Shown here one piece after another: positions 1 to 9,392 of a DNA stretch of 64,000 nucleotides. The position numbers and the translations under genes are program-made. The notes beneath the pieces were generated by a model. That model had not been told where the DNA came from, made no database searches, and was given only the letters and a program-made list of their open reading frames with translations. Positions within the stretch are counted from its first letter, which is position 1. Every line of letters begins with the position of its first letter. The stretch is from Hoeflea prorocentri (GTDB lineage: Bacteria; Pseudomonadota; Alphaproteobacteria; Rhizobiales; Rhizobiaceae). The DNA is taken from contig NZ_JAPJZI010000001.1 of the NCBI RefSeq assembly GCF_027944115.1, positions 1,860,001 to 1,924,000 on the forward strand. Reading direction: 5' to 3'.

Positions 1-632
1 AGTTCATCGGGCCTTTCAATAATATGATGTGCGCCAGCCTGGTGAAGGTGATCCACCGCGGCATAGCCCCAGGATACACCGACCGCGCGAGCGCCGGCAT
101 TCACTGCCATTTGCATATCGTAGATAGCGTCACCCACGACGATTGTCTGCTCCGGAGCCATGCCGGTGTCGGCGCAACACTCAAGCACCATCGCCGGATG
201 AGGTTTGGATGGGCACTCATCCGCAGTGCGTGTCGTGACAAAACGTTTAATCAGATTGTTTCGCTCCAGCAATTTGTCCAGGTTGCGTCGTGATTTGCCT
301 GTGACCACGCCAACCAGAACCTCGTCCCTCACGAGCAAAGCCTCCAGCAGGTCCAAAATACCATCGTAAAATGGTTCGTCGATTTCTGATGCTTCGCGCA
401 GCGTACGGCTGTGATGCCTGTAGCGATCCGCCAGATGCCGGATTTCGTCGTCGACCGGGCGCTGCAAGAGTTTTGCAATGGCCAGATCAAGAGACAGTCC
501 TATGACTGATTTTGTCTGGTTGAACTGTGGAAGTGGCTGCCCGCCTTCGGCAAAAGCTCTTTCCATGCCGGCATGAATAAAGGCTGCGCTGTCAATGAGC
601 GTGCCGTCGCAGTCGAAAAGGACAAGCTTCAT
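1..632 (-). CDS. HAD-superfamily hydrolase, phosphoglycolate phosphatase-like (3' end cut by window)
   Basis: About 210 N-terminal residues are visible; the C-terminus lies beyond the left edge. The protein begins MKLVLFDCDGTLIDS, the HAD motif I with nucleophile D7 and acid/base D9. It continues with motif II (VVTGKS), a motif III lysine (SKPHP) and motif IV (GDAIYDMQMAV), the order expected for HAD subfamily IA with an inserted alpha-helical cap. Such enzymes remove phosphate from small phosphorylated metabolites in the cytosol; the exact substrate cannot be read from sequence. The ATG overlaps the stop of the upstream pseudouridine synthase gene (ATGA), so the two are probably translationally coupled. 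The family call is secure; a phosphoglycolate substrate is only a guess. Confidence 0.85.
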   Translation of the reverse strand, partial: MKLVLFDCDGTLIDSAAFIHAGMERAFAEGGQPLPQFNQTKSVIGLSLDLAIAKLLQRPVDDEIRHLADRYRHHSRTLREASEIDEPFYDGILDLLEALLVRDEVLVGVVTGKSRRNLDKLLERNNLIKRFVTTRTADECPSKPHPAMVLECCADTGMAPEQTIVVGDAIYDMQMAVNAGARAVGVSWGYAAVDHLHQAGAHHIIERPDE

Positions 633-1612
633 CCCTCGTAGTCCTTGTCGAAGCCAAGAAGGTTCCAGCTCTGGACCATGTGAGGCGGAAGCTGCGCGGT
701 GACATTGATCCTTTTGCCACCATCGGGATGCGGAATGGAGATGTGACGGGCATGAAGATGCAGGCGCTTTTGCATCCCGCCGGGGAACTCCCAATTGTGA
801 TCAGCCTCAAAATATTTCGGATCACCAATGATGGGGCATCCGATATGCGCTGCATGGACCCTGAGCTGATGCGTGCGCCCGGTATAGGGCTCCATCTGCA
901 GCCACGACAATTGCTGGCCGGCCTGCTCGATGATGCTGTAGTGGGAAATCGCGTGGTCCGCATCCGGCTCCCCATGATGGCACACGCGGATGCGATCGCC
1001 GTCCGGCGTCTGTTCTTTTACCAGCCAGGTCGATATGCGGCCTTCCCGTTTACGCGGAACACCCTTGACCAACGTCCAGTAGGTCTTTTGCGTATCGCGC
1101 TCCCGGAAAGCGGCCGTCAGACGCTGCGCTGCGCCACGTGTACGGGCGACGACCAGAACGCCGGACGTATCGCGGTCAAGGCGATGGACCAGCCGCGGCT
1201 TCTCTCCCTTGCGGCTGCGCCAGGCTTCCAGCATCTTGTCGATATGGCGGGAAATGCCCGATCCGCCCTGCACGGCCAACCCAGCCGGTTTATTGAAAAC
1301 ATAGACCTTTGGATCTTCGTAGATCAGCATGCCGGAAAGCAGGTCAGAATCTGCACCTGCGGACGCCGGTCTCTTCTGCCCGGCCTCAACACCGCCCTTT
1401 TCATCGGTGCCAAGCGGAGGGATACGGATCATCTGTCCCGGTTGAAGGCGTGTGTCGTGTTTTGCCCGGCCGCCATCAATGCGGATCTGTCCAGACCGTA
1501 AGAGTTTCTGCAGCTTGCCAAAACCCAATCCGGGAAAATGCGTCTTGAACCACCGGTCCAGGCGCATGCCTGTTTCATCCGTATCCACTTTTCGCTGCTC
1601 GACGCCGGCCAT
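629..1612 (-). CDS. rluC: RluA/RluC-family ribosomal large subunit pseudouridine synthase
   Basis: This 327-residue protein has an N-terminal S4 RNA-binding domain (about residues 14-75) and an RluA-type catalytic domain. The signature HRLDRDTSG lies at 143-151 and D146 is the expected catalytic aspartate. The family converts uridine to pseudouridine in 23S rRNA; RluC-type members act at three sites of the large subunit, but RluA and RluD paralogues share these motifs, so the symbol is tentative. A clear AGGAGG precedes the ATG and contains the stop codon of crcB. The 3' end overlaps the HAD gene by four bases. It is cytosolic and part of a compact operon with crcB and the HAD phosphatase. 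Confidence 0.88.
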   Translation of the reverse strand: MAGVEQRKVDTDETGMRLDRWFKTHFPGLGFGKLQKLLRSGQIRIDGGRAKHDTRLQPGQMIRIPPLGTDEKGGVEAGQKRPASAGADSDLLSGMLIYEDPKVYVFNKPAGLAVQGGSGISRHIDKMLEAWRSRKGEKPRLVHRLDRDTSGVLVVARTRGAAQRLTAAFRERDTQKTYWTLVKGVPRKREGRISTWLVKEQTPDGDRIRVCHHGEPDADHAISHYSIIEQAGQQLSWLQMEPYTGRTHQLRVHAAHIGCPIIGDPKYFEADHNWEFPGGMQKRLHLHARHISIPHPDGGKRINVTAQLPPHMVQSWNLLGFDKDYEG

Positions 1613-1624
1613 GACTTAAGCCTC

Positions 1625-2002
1625 CTATGCCATTGCCCGGGCGAGCGCCAGCCCGGCGAAGAGTGCTGCAATGGAAAGCAGGACACTTGCCGCGACATAG
1701 AGGGACGCAGTCATGGCGGCGCCGCGCTCCCAGAGCATCGCAACATCAAGAGAGAAGGCCGAAAAGGTCGTAAAGCCGCCTAGTAGGCCCGTTGCGACCA
1801 GTAGCCGTACTTCATTCGACACACCGCTACGCCGCACAAGCCACTCCACAAAGATGCCCATGATGAAGGACCCGACAATATTGACCGTCAATGTTCCCCA
1901 CGGAAAACCGGGACCGAAAGCCCGCAAGCTTGCCACATTTACAAGATGTCTGAGCGAGGCGCCGACAGCGCCGCCGAGCGCAACAATGAGTAAGTTTGCC
2001 AT
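1625..2002 (-). CDS. crcB: Fluoride exporter CrcB/Fluc
   Basis: The 125-residue membrane protein has four hydrophobic segments. It shows the family hallmarks GGAVGASLRH near the N-terminus (residues 10-19) and GGFTTFSAFSLD in the third segment, whose phenylalanines line the fluoride pore. Fluc proteins work as dual-topology dimers that let fluoride leave the cytoplasm. The usual length is about 125 residues, so the gene looks intact. I see no Shine-Dalgarno match before the ATG, but the N-terminus MANLLIVALGG fits the family. The 62-nt gap to panE is too short and lacks the recognisable elements for a fluoride riboswitch, so expression probably depends on the upstream operon. Confidence 0.9.
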   Translation of the reverse strand: MANLLIVALGGAVGASLRHLVNVASLRAFGPGFPWGTLTVNIVGSFIMGIFVEWLVRRSGVSNEVRLLVATGLLGGFTTFSAFSLDVAMLWERGAAMTASLYVAASVLLSIAALFAGLALARAMA

Positions 2003-2064
2003 GGGGAGCGTTTATTCGCTTTTACCTCTGCGGGAAAGGCCGGATTGCAATAATTCCGCGAGGA

Positions 2065-3084
2065 TCAGACCGCTGCCATCTGTCGAAGCGCTGCCCCGCT
2101 CAAGGCCGGTGAACGACCATTGCCAAATGCGTCCTTTACGAGTTCGATGACTTTGCGGTTGACCGGCGCGGGTGTTCCCATCTCTTCGGCAAGCCTGACG
2201 ATAGCGCCGTTGAGATAATCGATTTCCGGCTGGCGGTTCTTCTGCAGGTCGTCCCACATGGATGAGCGTGCCTTGTCATCCATGGCCAGCATTGATTGGG
2301 CCACGCGCATGAACAGCCAGTCCGGCAGACGCAGGATGTGGGGAATCAGCCACGGCTGAACGCGCCCGATCGCCGCCGGCCTGATGCCGGCTTTGGATGT
2401 TGCAACCAGTGCCTCCTTGACCATCGCTGCCAGCACGGTGCGATAATCGCGATCTGACAGTTGCCGGACCAGTGGAACGTCAGAGAGCACGTTCAGCGCG
2501 TTGTTGAGGTTAAGCAGGAGCTTGCCCCACAGGACAGCATCCATGTCGCTGCTTGTTTCCGCGGTGAGCCCGGCTGCCGTCAGGAACTGCGCCAACTGTC
2601 TTGTTGCCGGATCGTCGGCAAGCAGGATATTTCCGGCTGTTGCGCGATGGAAGCGGCCCTCGCCTGACGACAGCACATTGAATGGAACCATGCCGGCAAA
2701 AACCCTTTCCGCGCCCAGTGCGTCTTCAAGGGCTTTGACGTTACCGACGCCGTTCTGCAGGGAAATGACCTTTGCACTGGATTTAAGATGCGGAGCCAAA
2801 TCCACGGCTGCTTCCGGGGTGGACTGCGATTTGACGCAAAACAGGATGAGGTCGCATTTGGAAATAACGGCGGGATCGGATGATATTTTCAGCTTGCTTG
2901 AGGGCACACCAGCTTGCGGCCCGTCAAACCGTGTCAGGGTGAGCCCGTGCTGCTGCAAGGTCTCAACCGCGCTTTCCCTCCCCAGGAAGTGGACTGTCAA
3001 ACCGGACGCAGCCAGCATCCCGCCTACATAACAGCCAATGGCACCGGCGCCGAATACACCGATCGTATCCGCCTCATCCGTCAT
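2065..3084 (-). CDS. panE: 2-dehydropantoate 2-reductase (ketopantoate reductase)
   Basis: This 339-residue protein belongs to the ApbA/PanE family. The dinucleotide-binding motif FGAGAIGCYVGG is at 11-22, and the catalytic lysine of the family corresponds to K188 in LWGKLLLNLNNAL. It would reduce ketopantoate to pantoate with NADPH in the pantothenate and coenzyme A pathway. Many ApbA-like paralogues act on other 2-keto acids, so the substrate is inferred from family alone; no other pan gene lies nearby. The ATG overlaps the rarA stop (ATGA), placing it in the degQ-rarA-panE-crcB operon. It may be a lineage-specific insertion, because rarA and crcB are often direct neighbours in related bacteria. 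Confidence 0.82.
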   Translation of the reverse strand: MTDEADTIGVFGAGAIGCYVGGMLAASGLTVHFLGRESAVETLQQHGLTLTRFDGPQAGVPSSKLKISSDPAVISKCDLILFCVKSQSTPEAAVDLAPHLKSSAKVISLQNGVGNVKALEDALGAERVFAGMVPFNVLSSGEGRFHRATAGNILLADDPATRQLAQFLTAAGLTAETSSDMDAVLWGKLLLNLNNALNVLSDVPLVRQLSDRDYRTVLAAMVKEALVATSKAGIRPAAIGRVQPWLIPHILRLPDWLFMRVAQSMLAMDDKARSSMWDDLQKNRQPEIDYLNGAIVRLAEEMGTPAPVNRKVIELVKDAFGNGRSPALSGAALRQMAAV

Positions 3085-4394
3085 TTGCCTGCTTTCTCGG
3101 CCCTTAGCTTTTGCCAGTATTCCAGGCGCTTTCTGATTTCGCGCTCAAAGCCACGTTCCGGCGGATCGTAATATTGCTGTCTTCCCATTTTCTCCGGAAA
3201 ATAGTCCTGCCCGGAAAAGCCGTCGGGTGTGTCGTGGTCATATTCATATCCGGTTCCATACCCTTCATCTTTCATAAGACGTGTGGGTGCGTTGAGTATG
3301 TGCTTCGGCGGTAGCAGCGATCCGTATTCCTTTGCCGAACGGATCGCCTGTTTAAAGGCGACATAGGCCGCATTCGACTTTGGCGCGGTCGCCAAATAGA
3401 TACAGGCCTGCGCCAGTGCCAGCTCGCCTTCCGGTGAACCGAGAAAATCATAGGCGTCCTTGGCGGCATTGGTGATGACGAGCGCCTGCGGGTCGGCGAG
3501 CCCGATATCCTCGGAAGCCATGCGCACCAGCCGCCGCCCGATGAAACGCGGATCCTCACCGGCGTCGAACATCCGGCAAAGGTAGTAGAGCGAGGCGTCC
3601 GGGTCCGAGCCGCGAACCGCCTTGTGGAGCGCTGATATGAGATTGTAGTGCCCGTCCTGCCCCTTATCGTAAACCGGGGCACGGCGCTGTACGACCTCCT
3701 GGAGTTTGGATGCATCGAATGTCTCGCCTTCCCTGGCAGCGCGCCAGACTTCTTCTGCAAGGGTCAACACCGCACGCCCATCGCCATCTGCCATGCGCAA
3801 GAGGCTCTGTCGTGCATCCTCGTCCAGCGGCAGCTCCCTGCCCTGCTCGGCCTCAGCGCGTTCAAGCAGGAGCTGAAGGCTCTGTTCATCATGGGGCTTG
3901 AAGGTTAGAACACGCGCCCGGGACAGAAGCGCCGCGTTCAACTCGAAGGACGGATTTTCCGTTGTCGCCCCGATCAGGATCACCGTCCCGTCTTCCATGA
4001 CGGGAAGAAAACTGTCGAGCTGGGCCTTGTTGAAACGGTGGATCTCATCGACGAACAACAGGGTCTGCCTGCCGGACATGCGCCGGGCGCGGGCTGCTTC
4101 AAATGCCTTTTTGAGATCCGCAACGCCCGAGAAAATCGCCGAGATCTGTTCAAATGCGAGATCGGTTTCGCCGGCCAGAAGCCGAGCGACAGTCGTCTTG
4201 CCGGTGCCAGGCGGGCCCCAGAATATCATGGAACCGAGTGTGCCGTTCGCAATCATGCGCGTCAGGGCGCCGTCATCGCCGGTCAAATGAGGCTGGCCGG
4301 TTACTTCCGCAAGCGATAGCGGGCGTAAGCGGTCGGCAAGCGGCCTTGCCTTCTGAGCCGTTTCATCCGCAACCGACGAAAAGAGATCACTCAT
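3081..4394 (-). CDS. rarA: Replication-associated recombination protein A (AAA+ ATPase, MgsA)
   Basis: The protein has 437 residues, typical for RarA/MgsA. The Walker A motif GPPGTGKT is at 60-67, Walker B with the DEIHRF box around D116-E117, and a sensor-like GATTENPSFE follows. The C-terminal half carries the clamp-loader-like tetramerisation domain with the conserved SDPDASLYYLCRM stretch. RarA acts at stalled replication forks and double-stranded ends, interacting with SSB. The gene overlaps degQ by one base (TGATG) upstream and panE by four bases downstream, so these genes are co-translated from one transcript. No abnormality is seen. Confidence 0.95.
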   Translation of the reverse strand: MSDLFSSVADETAQKARPLADRLRPLSLAEVTGQPHLTGDDGALTRMIANGTLGSMIFWGPPGTGKTTVARLLAGETDLAFEQISAIFSGVADLKKAFEAARARRMSGRQTLLFVDEIHRFNKAQLDSFLPVMEDGTVILIGATTENPSFELNAALLSRARVLTFKPHDEQSLQLLLERAEAEQGRELPLDEDARQSLLRMADGDGRAVLTLAEEVWRAAREGETFDASKLQEVVQRRAPVYDKGQDGHYNLISALHKAVRGSDPDASLYYLCRMFDAGEDPRFIGRRLVRMASEDIGLADPQALVITNAAKDAYDFLGSPEGELALAQACIYLATAPKSNAAYVAFKQAIRSAKEYGSLLPPKHILNAPTRLMKDEGYGTGYEYDHDTPDGFSGQDYFPEKMGRQQYYDPPERGFEREIRKRLEYWQKLRAEKAGK

Positions 4395-5875
4395 CAGCGC
4401 ACCATTTGACGAAGCCTTCGCCCGTTGCGGGTGATCTCGAATTGCCAGAATCCTGGCTCTCCGGCGATTGCTTCGGCTACATCGCTTGCCTGTCTCATGG
4501 TTTCGCCGTTGATTTCCACCAGAATGTCGCGTGGTCGCAGGCCATAGCGATTTGCAGGCGATCCGTCCTCGACTTCAAGCACCACGACTCCCTTGATATT
4601 CAGGGGCAGCCGGAGCTGTTCGGCGATGCGGGGGTCGATATCAACGACGACCGCGCCGGAAAATGGGTTTTGGCCTGTTATGCGCAGCTCGCCAGGGCGT
4701 TGCGGATCGCTGGGCTCTCCCAATCTGATACTGAGTGTACGCACGGACGAACGCGAGATGACCTCGAGTTTGACAACCTTGCCGACACCGGCGGTTGCCA
4801 GGCGGTAGCCGAGCGCATCGGGGTGCTGGACTGTCAGCCCGTCCAGACTGATGACCAGATCGCCAACCTTCAGTCCTCCCTCATGCGCGGGTCCTTCCGG
4901 CACCACGGCGGTGACAATGGCCCCAAAAGCCTGTTCCATGCCGAGCGCTTCCGCCATGTCGGCGGTCACGGGGACGAAGGATGCACCGATGAACGGGCGC
5001 GAGAACTTGTCCGCGCCGCTCCTTGCCGCGTCGACCACGGCGCGTACCATATTGGCCGGTATGGCAAAGCCGATACCGTTGGATCCGCCGGAGCGCGAAA
5101 AGATAGCCGTGTTGATCCCGACCAGTTGCCCGTTCATGTCAACAAGTGCGCCGCCGGAGTTTCCGGGATTGATCGCGGCGTCAGTCTGAATGAAAAACCC
5201 AAAATCAGAGATACCGACACCGTTTCGCGCCAGTGCCGAAACAATACCGCTGGTCACTGTCTGGCCGACACCGAACGGATTGCCAATTGCCAGCAGGATA
5301 TCTCCGACTTCCAGCCGGTCTGAATCGCTGTAATCGATCGCCGAAAACGGTCCGCCGCCGTCGATCTTCAGCACAGCCAGGTCCACGCGCTTGTCTTTCA
5401 GCAGAACGCGGCTCGGATATTCCCGCCCGTCGGCAAATGCGATCTTGATCTCGTCCGCACCATCGATCACGTGATTGTTGGTGACGACAATGCCTGATGC
5501 ATCGACGATGACCCCTGAACCGAGCGAAGACTGGCGCTGCGAGCGCCCGCGCGGTCCTTGACCGAAGAAGCGTTCAAAGAAGGGATCGCCGGCAAAGGGC
5601 GAACGCGTGCGGACCATGCGCTCGGCGTAAACATTGACGACGGCAGGAGCCGTCAGCTTGACGAGTGGCGCGTAGGAGAATTGCAGTTCTGCTCTTGATT
5701 GCGGAACTACGCGCTCGCCCGCCGGCTTGGTTTTCTGGGCTCTTCCCAGAATGTCCGAGATGACGCCGCGGAGTTTCTCGGTGCTGGTTGGCTCTTGCGC
5801 CCCGGTCATAGTCAGCGTCAGGCCAATGGCCGCCATAACCGCGGCGGTTAATCCGAACCATTTCAGTCGGCGCAT
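4394..5875 (-). CDS. degQ: Do-like periplasmic serine protease/chaperone (DegP/DegQ family)
   Basis: The protein is 493 residues long. It begins with a hydrophobic export signal (about 1-27), followed by a trypsin-like domain with the triad H135 (TNNHVIDGADEI), D165 (KRVDLAVLKI) and S240 (NPGNSGGAL), then two PDZ domains (about 290-380 and 405-485). It would degrade or chaperone misfolded proteins in the periplasm. It is the first gene of the operon; a GGAGGA Shine-Dalgarno precedes the ATG. The symbol marks the Do family generally: the sequence does not separate DegP from DegQ function. Confidence 0.9.
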   Translation of the reverse strand: MRRLKWFGLTAAVMAAIGLTLTMTGAQEPTSTEKLRGVISDILGRAQKTKPAGERVVPQSRAELQFSYAPLVKLTAPAVVNVYAERMVRTRSPFAGDPFFERFFGQGPRGRSQRQSSLGSGVIVDASGIVVTNNHVIDGADEIKIAFADGREYPSRVLLKDKRVDLAVLKIDGGGPFSAIDYSDSDRLEVGDILLAIGNPFGVGQTVTSGIVSALARNGVGISDFGFFIQTDAAINPGNSGGALVDMNGQLVGINTAIFSRSGGSNGIGFAIPANMVRAVVDAARSGADKFSRPFIGASFVPVTADMAEALGMEQAFGAIVTAVVPEGPAHEGGLKVGDLVISLDGLTVQHPDALGYRLATAGVGKVVKLEVISRSSVRTLSIRLGEPSDPQRPGELRITGQNPFSGAVVVDIDPRIAEQLRLPLNIKGVVVLEVEDGSPANRYGLRPRDILVEINGETMRQASDVAEAIAGEPGFWQFEITRNGRRLRQMVR

Positions 5876-5903
5876 TCAATTTCCTCCGAGCGAATCCGTT
5901 CCG

Positions 5904-5931
5904 TATATATATGCCGGTCGATACGGATCAA
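5904..5931 (-). promoter_or_regulatory. Candidate housekeeping promoter for the degQ operon
   Basis: Read on the minus strand, TTGATC is followed after 16 nt by TATATA, about 30 nt upstream of the degQ ATG. The -10 is strong and the -35 is approximate. It lies between the terminator of the upstream rplQ transcript and degQ, where a new promoter is expected. Predicted by eye only. Confidence 0.45.
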
Positions 5932-5966
5932 AAAGGGTATGACGGTGGCATGCTGTCACTGCCACG

Positions 5967-5993
5967 AAAAAAGGCCGGGCAAAGCCCGGCCTT
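5967..5993 (-). terminator. Rho-independent terminator of the alpha ribosomal operon (after rplQ)
   Basis: On the minus strand a GC-rich stem, AAGGCCGGGC pairing with GCCCGGCCTT around a TTT loop, runs directly into a row of six Ts. It lies about 25 nt past the rplQ stop and separates the ribosomal cluster from the degQ operon. Confidence 0.88.
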
Positions 5994-6016
5994 GGAAAGT
6001 TCAAAGGGTGCAGTTC

Positions 6017-6448
6017 TTATGCTGCTTCAGTCTCTTCCGTCTCCGCCTCGGCTTCAACGCGCGCAAGATCCTTGGCGCCCTTGGCATCGACATCGCGGTC
6101 GACGAACTCGACAACGGCCATTGGCGCGTTGTCGCCCTTGCGGAAACCGGCCTTCATGATGCGAAGGTAACCGCCATTGCGGTCGGCATAACGGGTTGCG
6201 ATCGTGTCGAACAGCTTGCGGACCATGTCGACATCCTTGATCTTCGAGATAGCCTGGCGGCGGGCATGCAGGTCGCCCCGCTTGCCGAGCGTTACCAGCT
6301 TCTCAACGACCGGTCGAATTTCCTTCGCCTTCGGCAAGGTGGTCACGATCTGCTCGTGTTCGATCAGGGATGCCGCCATGTTCGCAAACATTGCCTTGCG
6401 ATGGCTGGCTGTCCGGTTCAGCTTGCGGCCTGACTTGCGGTGGCGCAT
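6017..6448 (-). CDS. rplQ: 50S ribosomal protein L17
   Basis: The 143-residue L17 begins [20 protein letters not shown], the nearly invariant N-terminus of the family. L17 binds 23S rRNA near the exit tunnel. The acidic C-terminal tail (about 125-143, rich in Glu and Ala) is a common extension in alphaproteobacteria. It is the last gene of the rpsM-rpsK-rpoA-rplQ transcript, 40 nt after rpoA, and is followed by a strong terminator. Confidence 0.97.
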   Translation of the reverse strand: MRHRKSGRKLNRTASHRKAMFANMAASLIEHEQIVTTLPKAKEIRPVVEKLVTLGKRGDLHARRQAISKIKDVDMVRKLFDTIATRYADRNGGYLRIMKAGFRKGDNAPMAVVEFVDRDVDAKGAKDLARVEAEAETEETEAA

Positions 6449-6488
6449 GAGCCTTCTCCTTCAATGCGGGGTGCACCCGCTGGTTCGA

Positions 6489-7505
6489 TTAGTATTGATC
6501 CTCGTAGCGCTTGGCGAGATCTTCGATGTTTTCCGGCGGCCATGCGGGAACTTCCATTCCAAGATGGAGGCCCATGGATGCCAGTACTTCCTTGATCTCG
6601 TTAAGCGACTTGCGGCCAAAGTTCGGCGTACGCAGCATTTCGGCTTCTGTCTTCTGAATGAGATCGCCGATATAGACGATGTTGTCATTCTTCAGGCAGT
6701 TTGCCGAGCGTACGGACAGTTCCAGTTCGTCGACCTTCTTGAGTAGCGCAGGATTGAAAGCAAGTTCGGTTGCCTGAACTTCCTCGACTTCCTTTTGCGG
6801 CTCATCGAAGTTGATGAAGACACCGAGCTGATCCTGCAGGATGCGGGCGGCAAATGCGATTGCGTCCTCTCCCGAGACGGAGCCGTCGGTTTCCAGCGTC
6901 ATGGTCAGACGGTCATAGTCGAGAACCTGGCCTTCACGGGTGTTTTCAACCTTGTAAGACACTTTCTTGACCGGCGAATAAAGGCTGTCGACCGGGATCA
7001 GGCCGATCGGTGCATCTTCTGCCCGGTTACGGTCAGCCGGCACATAGCCCTTGCCGTTCTGTACGGTGAATTCCATGCGGATCTCCGCGCCCTCATCGAG
7101 CGTGCAGATCACGTGGTCAGGATTGAGAATCTCGATATCGCCGACAGTCTGGATATCGCCCGCAATGACGGTGCCCGGGCCCTGCTTGCGCACGACCATG
7201 CGCTTGGGCTCGTCACCTTCCATTCCGATGGCGATTTCCTTGATGTTGAGGACAATGTCCGTGACATCTTCGCGAACGCCGGGGATCGAGGAGAATTCGT
7301 GCAGAACGCCGTCGATCTGTACTGCCGTGACAGCGGCGCCACGCAGCGAGGACAGCAAGACGCGGCGAAGCGCGTTGCCGAGTGTCAGACCAAAGCCACG
7401 CTCGAGCGGTTCGGCAACCAGTGTCGCCTTTGTGCGATCGGCTGCTGAGAACTCGATCTTGTTCGGCTTGATCAGTTCCTGCCAGTTTTTCTGAATCATG
7501 TTCAA
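6489..7505 (-). CDS. rpoA: RNA polymerase alpha subunit
   Basis: The protein has 338 residues. The N-terminal domain (about 1-235) dimerises and nucleates polymerase assembly; [16 protein letters not shown] near residue 38 is the classic signature. The C-terminal domain (about 255-325), with [12 protein letters not shown] and [15 protein letters not shown], binds UP elements and activators. Length matches alphaproteobacterial homologues. It lies between rpsK and rplQ as in most bacteria, so its synthesis is coupled to ribosomal protein production. Confidence 0.98.
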   Translation of the reverse strand: MNMIQKNWQELIKPNKIEFSAADRTKATLVAEPLERGFGLTLGNALRRVLLSSLRGAAVTAVQIDGVLHEFSSIPGVREDVTDIVLNIKEIAIGMEGDEPKRMVVRKQGPGTVIAGDIQTVGDIEILNPDHVICTLDEGAEIRMEFTVQNGKGYVPADRNRAEDAPIGLIPVDSLYSPVKKVSYKVENTREGQVLDYDRLTMTLETDGSVSGEDAIAFAARILQDQLGVFINFDEPQKEVEEVQATELAFNPALLKKVDELELSVRSANCLKNDNIVYIGDLIQKTEAEMLRTPNFGRKSLNEIKEVLASMGLHLGMEVPAWPPENIEDLAKRYEDQY

Positions 7506-7596
7506 TTACCTTCCGTTCCTTGCCACCATCCAATCGTGACAACAGAGCTGGAGAGCCGAGAGGAGCAAAACTGCTCTTCGGCGTGCGATTCACACG

Positions 7597-7986
7597 TTAG
7601 ACGCGCCGCTTCTTGCGCGGACGGCAACCATTGTGCGGAATGGGTGTCACGTCGCGGATAGACGTGATCGTGAAACCGGCCGCCTGAAGGGCGCGCAATG
7701 CCGATTCCCGACCGGAGCCCGGACCGCAAACCTCAACCTCAAGAGACTTCATGCCGTGCTCCTGTGCCTTCTTGGCGCAGTCTTCGGCGGCAATCTGCGC
7801 CGCGAACGGCGTTGATTTGCGCGAGCCCTTGAAACCTTTGGCACCAGCTGACGACCAGGCAATGGCATTGCCCTGTGCGTCGGTGATGGTGATCATCGTG
7901 TTGTTAAATGTCGAATTCACATGGGCAACGCCCGATGAGATATTCTTGCGCTCGCGGCGGCGAACGCGTGTGGCTTCTTTTGCCAT
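7597..7986 (-). CDS. rpsK: 30S ribosomal protein S11
   Basis: S11 forms part of the 30S platform near the mRNA exit. I start it at the ATG at 7986 (129 residues, [15 protein letters not shown]), the family's usual length; a GTG codon directly upstream would add one residue. A GGA core lies five bases before that GTG. The conserved [26 protein letters not shown] and C-terminal [15 protein letters not shown] motifs are present. It follows rpsM in the alpha operon. Confidence 0.96.
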   Translation of the reverse strand: MAKEATRVRRRERKNISSGVAHVNSTFNNTMITITDAQGNAIAWSSAGAKGFKGSRKSTPFAAQIAAEDCAKKAQEHGMKSLEVEVCGPGSGRESALRALQAAGFTITSIRDVTPIPHNGCRPRKKRRV

Positions 7987-8123
7987 CACAGTCCTTTCAT
8001 CGATCTCTACACCGCCGTAATTCCAGCGGCTCCACCGGAAGGGGCGCTATGGCCGCCCCGACCAATCTCTAAACAAAACCCGGCTTCCACATTGCAAACC
8101 GGCCAGTCCGGAAAAATCCGTGC

Positions 8124-8492
8124 TTACTTCTTCTTGCCTGCAATTGCCTTGGCAGGTCCCTTGCGGGTGCGGGCATTTGTGTGCGTGCGCTGTCCGCGAA
8201 CCGGCAGGTTGCGGCGATGGCGCAGGCCACGATAGCAGCCGAGGTCCATCAGCCGCTTGATGTTCATTGCCGTCTCACGACGCAAGTCACCCTCAACCTG
8301 GTAGTCGCGGTCAATTGCTTCGCGGATCTGAATAACGTCGGCGTCAGAAAGCTCATTGACGCGGCGCTCGGCCGGGATACCGACCTTCTCGGTGATTTCC
8401 TTGGCGAAGGTTGCACCGATCCCGTGAATGTACTGCAGCGCGATGACAACGCGCTTGTTCGTTGGAATGTTGACGCCAGCGATACGGGCCAC
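8124..8492 (-). CDS. rpsM: 30S ribosomal protein S13
   Basis: The 122-residue S13 begins [15 protein letters not shown] and ends in the basic tail [13 protein letters not shown]. The helix-two-turn-helix with [15 protein letters not shown] contacts 16S rRNA in the head, and the tail approaches the P-site tRNA. It is the first gene of the alpha operon. No rpmJ lies between secY-adk and rpsM, as is usual in alphaproteobacteria. A promoter candidate lies about 160 nt upstream. Confidence 0.97.
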   Translation of the reverse strand: MARIAGVNIPTNKRVVIALQYIHGIGATFAKEITEKVGIPAERRVNELSDADVIQIREAIDRDYQVEGDLRRETAMNIKRLMDLGCYRGLRHRRNLPVRGQRTHTNARTRKGPAKAIAGKKK

Positions 8493-8651
8493 GTCTGTTC
8501 TCCTTGCCTACCGGGCCAGTTCGGCCTGGCCGGTTCGTTGTGCGGCCGGATAGCCGCCTGTTGCTCATAGCCGGGACATGTATAAGCGACCAGCCCCGGT
8601 TCTCTCTTTCGAAAACCGCGCCAATCGCTCGACAATCTCGAATTGGCGGGG

Positions 8652-8680
8652 TTCTAACGGACTCGAGGCACGATCGTCAA
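8652..8680 (-). promoter_or_regulatory. Candidate promoter for the rpsM-rpsK-rpoA-rplQ operon
   Basis: On the minus strand TTGACG is followed by exactly 17 nt and then TTAGAA. It sits in the 249-nt gap between adk and rpsM, which is long for this cluster, leaving a leader of about 150 nt. The leader could house the autoregulatory site known from other bacteria for this operon, but I cannot identify one. Confidence 0.5.
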
Positions 8681-8741
8681 CAGTCCAAATGCCCAAAATC
8701 GGGCGCAATGATGTAATTTTGGCTAAATTCGTGTCCCAAGC

Positions 8742-9392
8742 TCAAAGAGAGGACAGAATCTCGTTGATTTGGGCCGTCACGACATCAATGTCCGCCATAC
8801 CGTCGACCTGTTTGAGCAGGCCCTTTGCATAGTAATAGCCCAACAGTGGTGAGGTTTCCTTATAGTAAGCCTGCAGGCGTGTGCGCACGGTCTCGGGGTT
8901 GTCGTCCTTGCGGCGGCTGAACTCGGTCGAGCCGCACTTGTCGCACACGCCATCCTTGGCCGGTTTCAGGTTGACGTCATGATAACCGGCACCGCAGTTG
9001 GCGCAGGTATAGCGGCCGGAAATGCGATCAACCAGCACATCATCGTCAACGCGCAATTCGACAACAGCAGACAGGCCCATATCCTTTGAGGCGAGCATTT
9101 TTTCAGTTGCATCCGCCTGGACGAGTGTGCGCGGATAACCGTCGAGTATGAAGCCGGGCTTGCAGTCCGGCTGATCGAGGCGTTCAGAGACAATCGCATT
9201 GACGATATCGTCGGACACAAGCTTGCCCGCATCCATGACGGCTTTTGCCCGCAAACCGACTTCGGTTTCACCTGCAACGGCCGCACGCAGCATGTCGCCT
9301 GTCGACAATTGCGGGATACCGTGTTTTTCAACCAGTCGCTGCGCTTGGGTCCCCTTACCCGCCCCCGGCGGTCCAAGCAGAATCAGTCTCAT
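8742..9392 (-). CDS. adk: Adenylate kinase (zinc-LID type)
   Basis: The 216-residue enzyme interconverts ATP + AMP and 2 ADP in the cytosol. The P-loop [10 protein letters not shown] is at 7-16, and [12 protein letters not shown] contributes to the AMP site. The long-form LID carries four cysteines in two pairs (TCANCG and CDKCGS), indicating a structural zinc rather than the polar network of the E. coli form. It overlaps secY by four bases (ATGA), the usual secY-adk linkage at the end of the spc operon. Confidence 0.97.
   Translation of the reverse strand: MRLILLGPPGAGKGTQAQRLVEKHGIPQLSTGDMLRAAVAGETEVGLRAKAVMDAGKLVSDDIVNAIVSERLDQPDCKPGFILDGYPRTLVQADATEKMLASKDMGLSAVVELRVDDDVLVDRISGRYTCANCGAGYHDVNLKPAKDGVCDKCGSTEFSRRKDDNPETVRTRLQAYYKETSPLLGYYYAKGLLKQVDGMADIDVVTAQINEILSSL

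Noticed and set aside
2003-2064. Possible fluoride riboswitch upstream of crcB
   Set aside because: Only 62 nt separate panE and crcB, and I see neither the pseudoknot-forming elements nor an expression platform.
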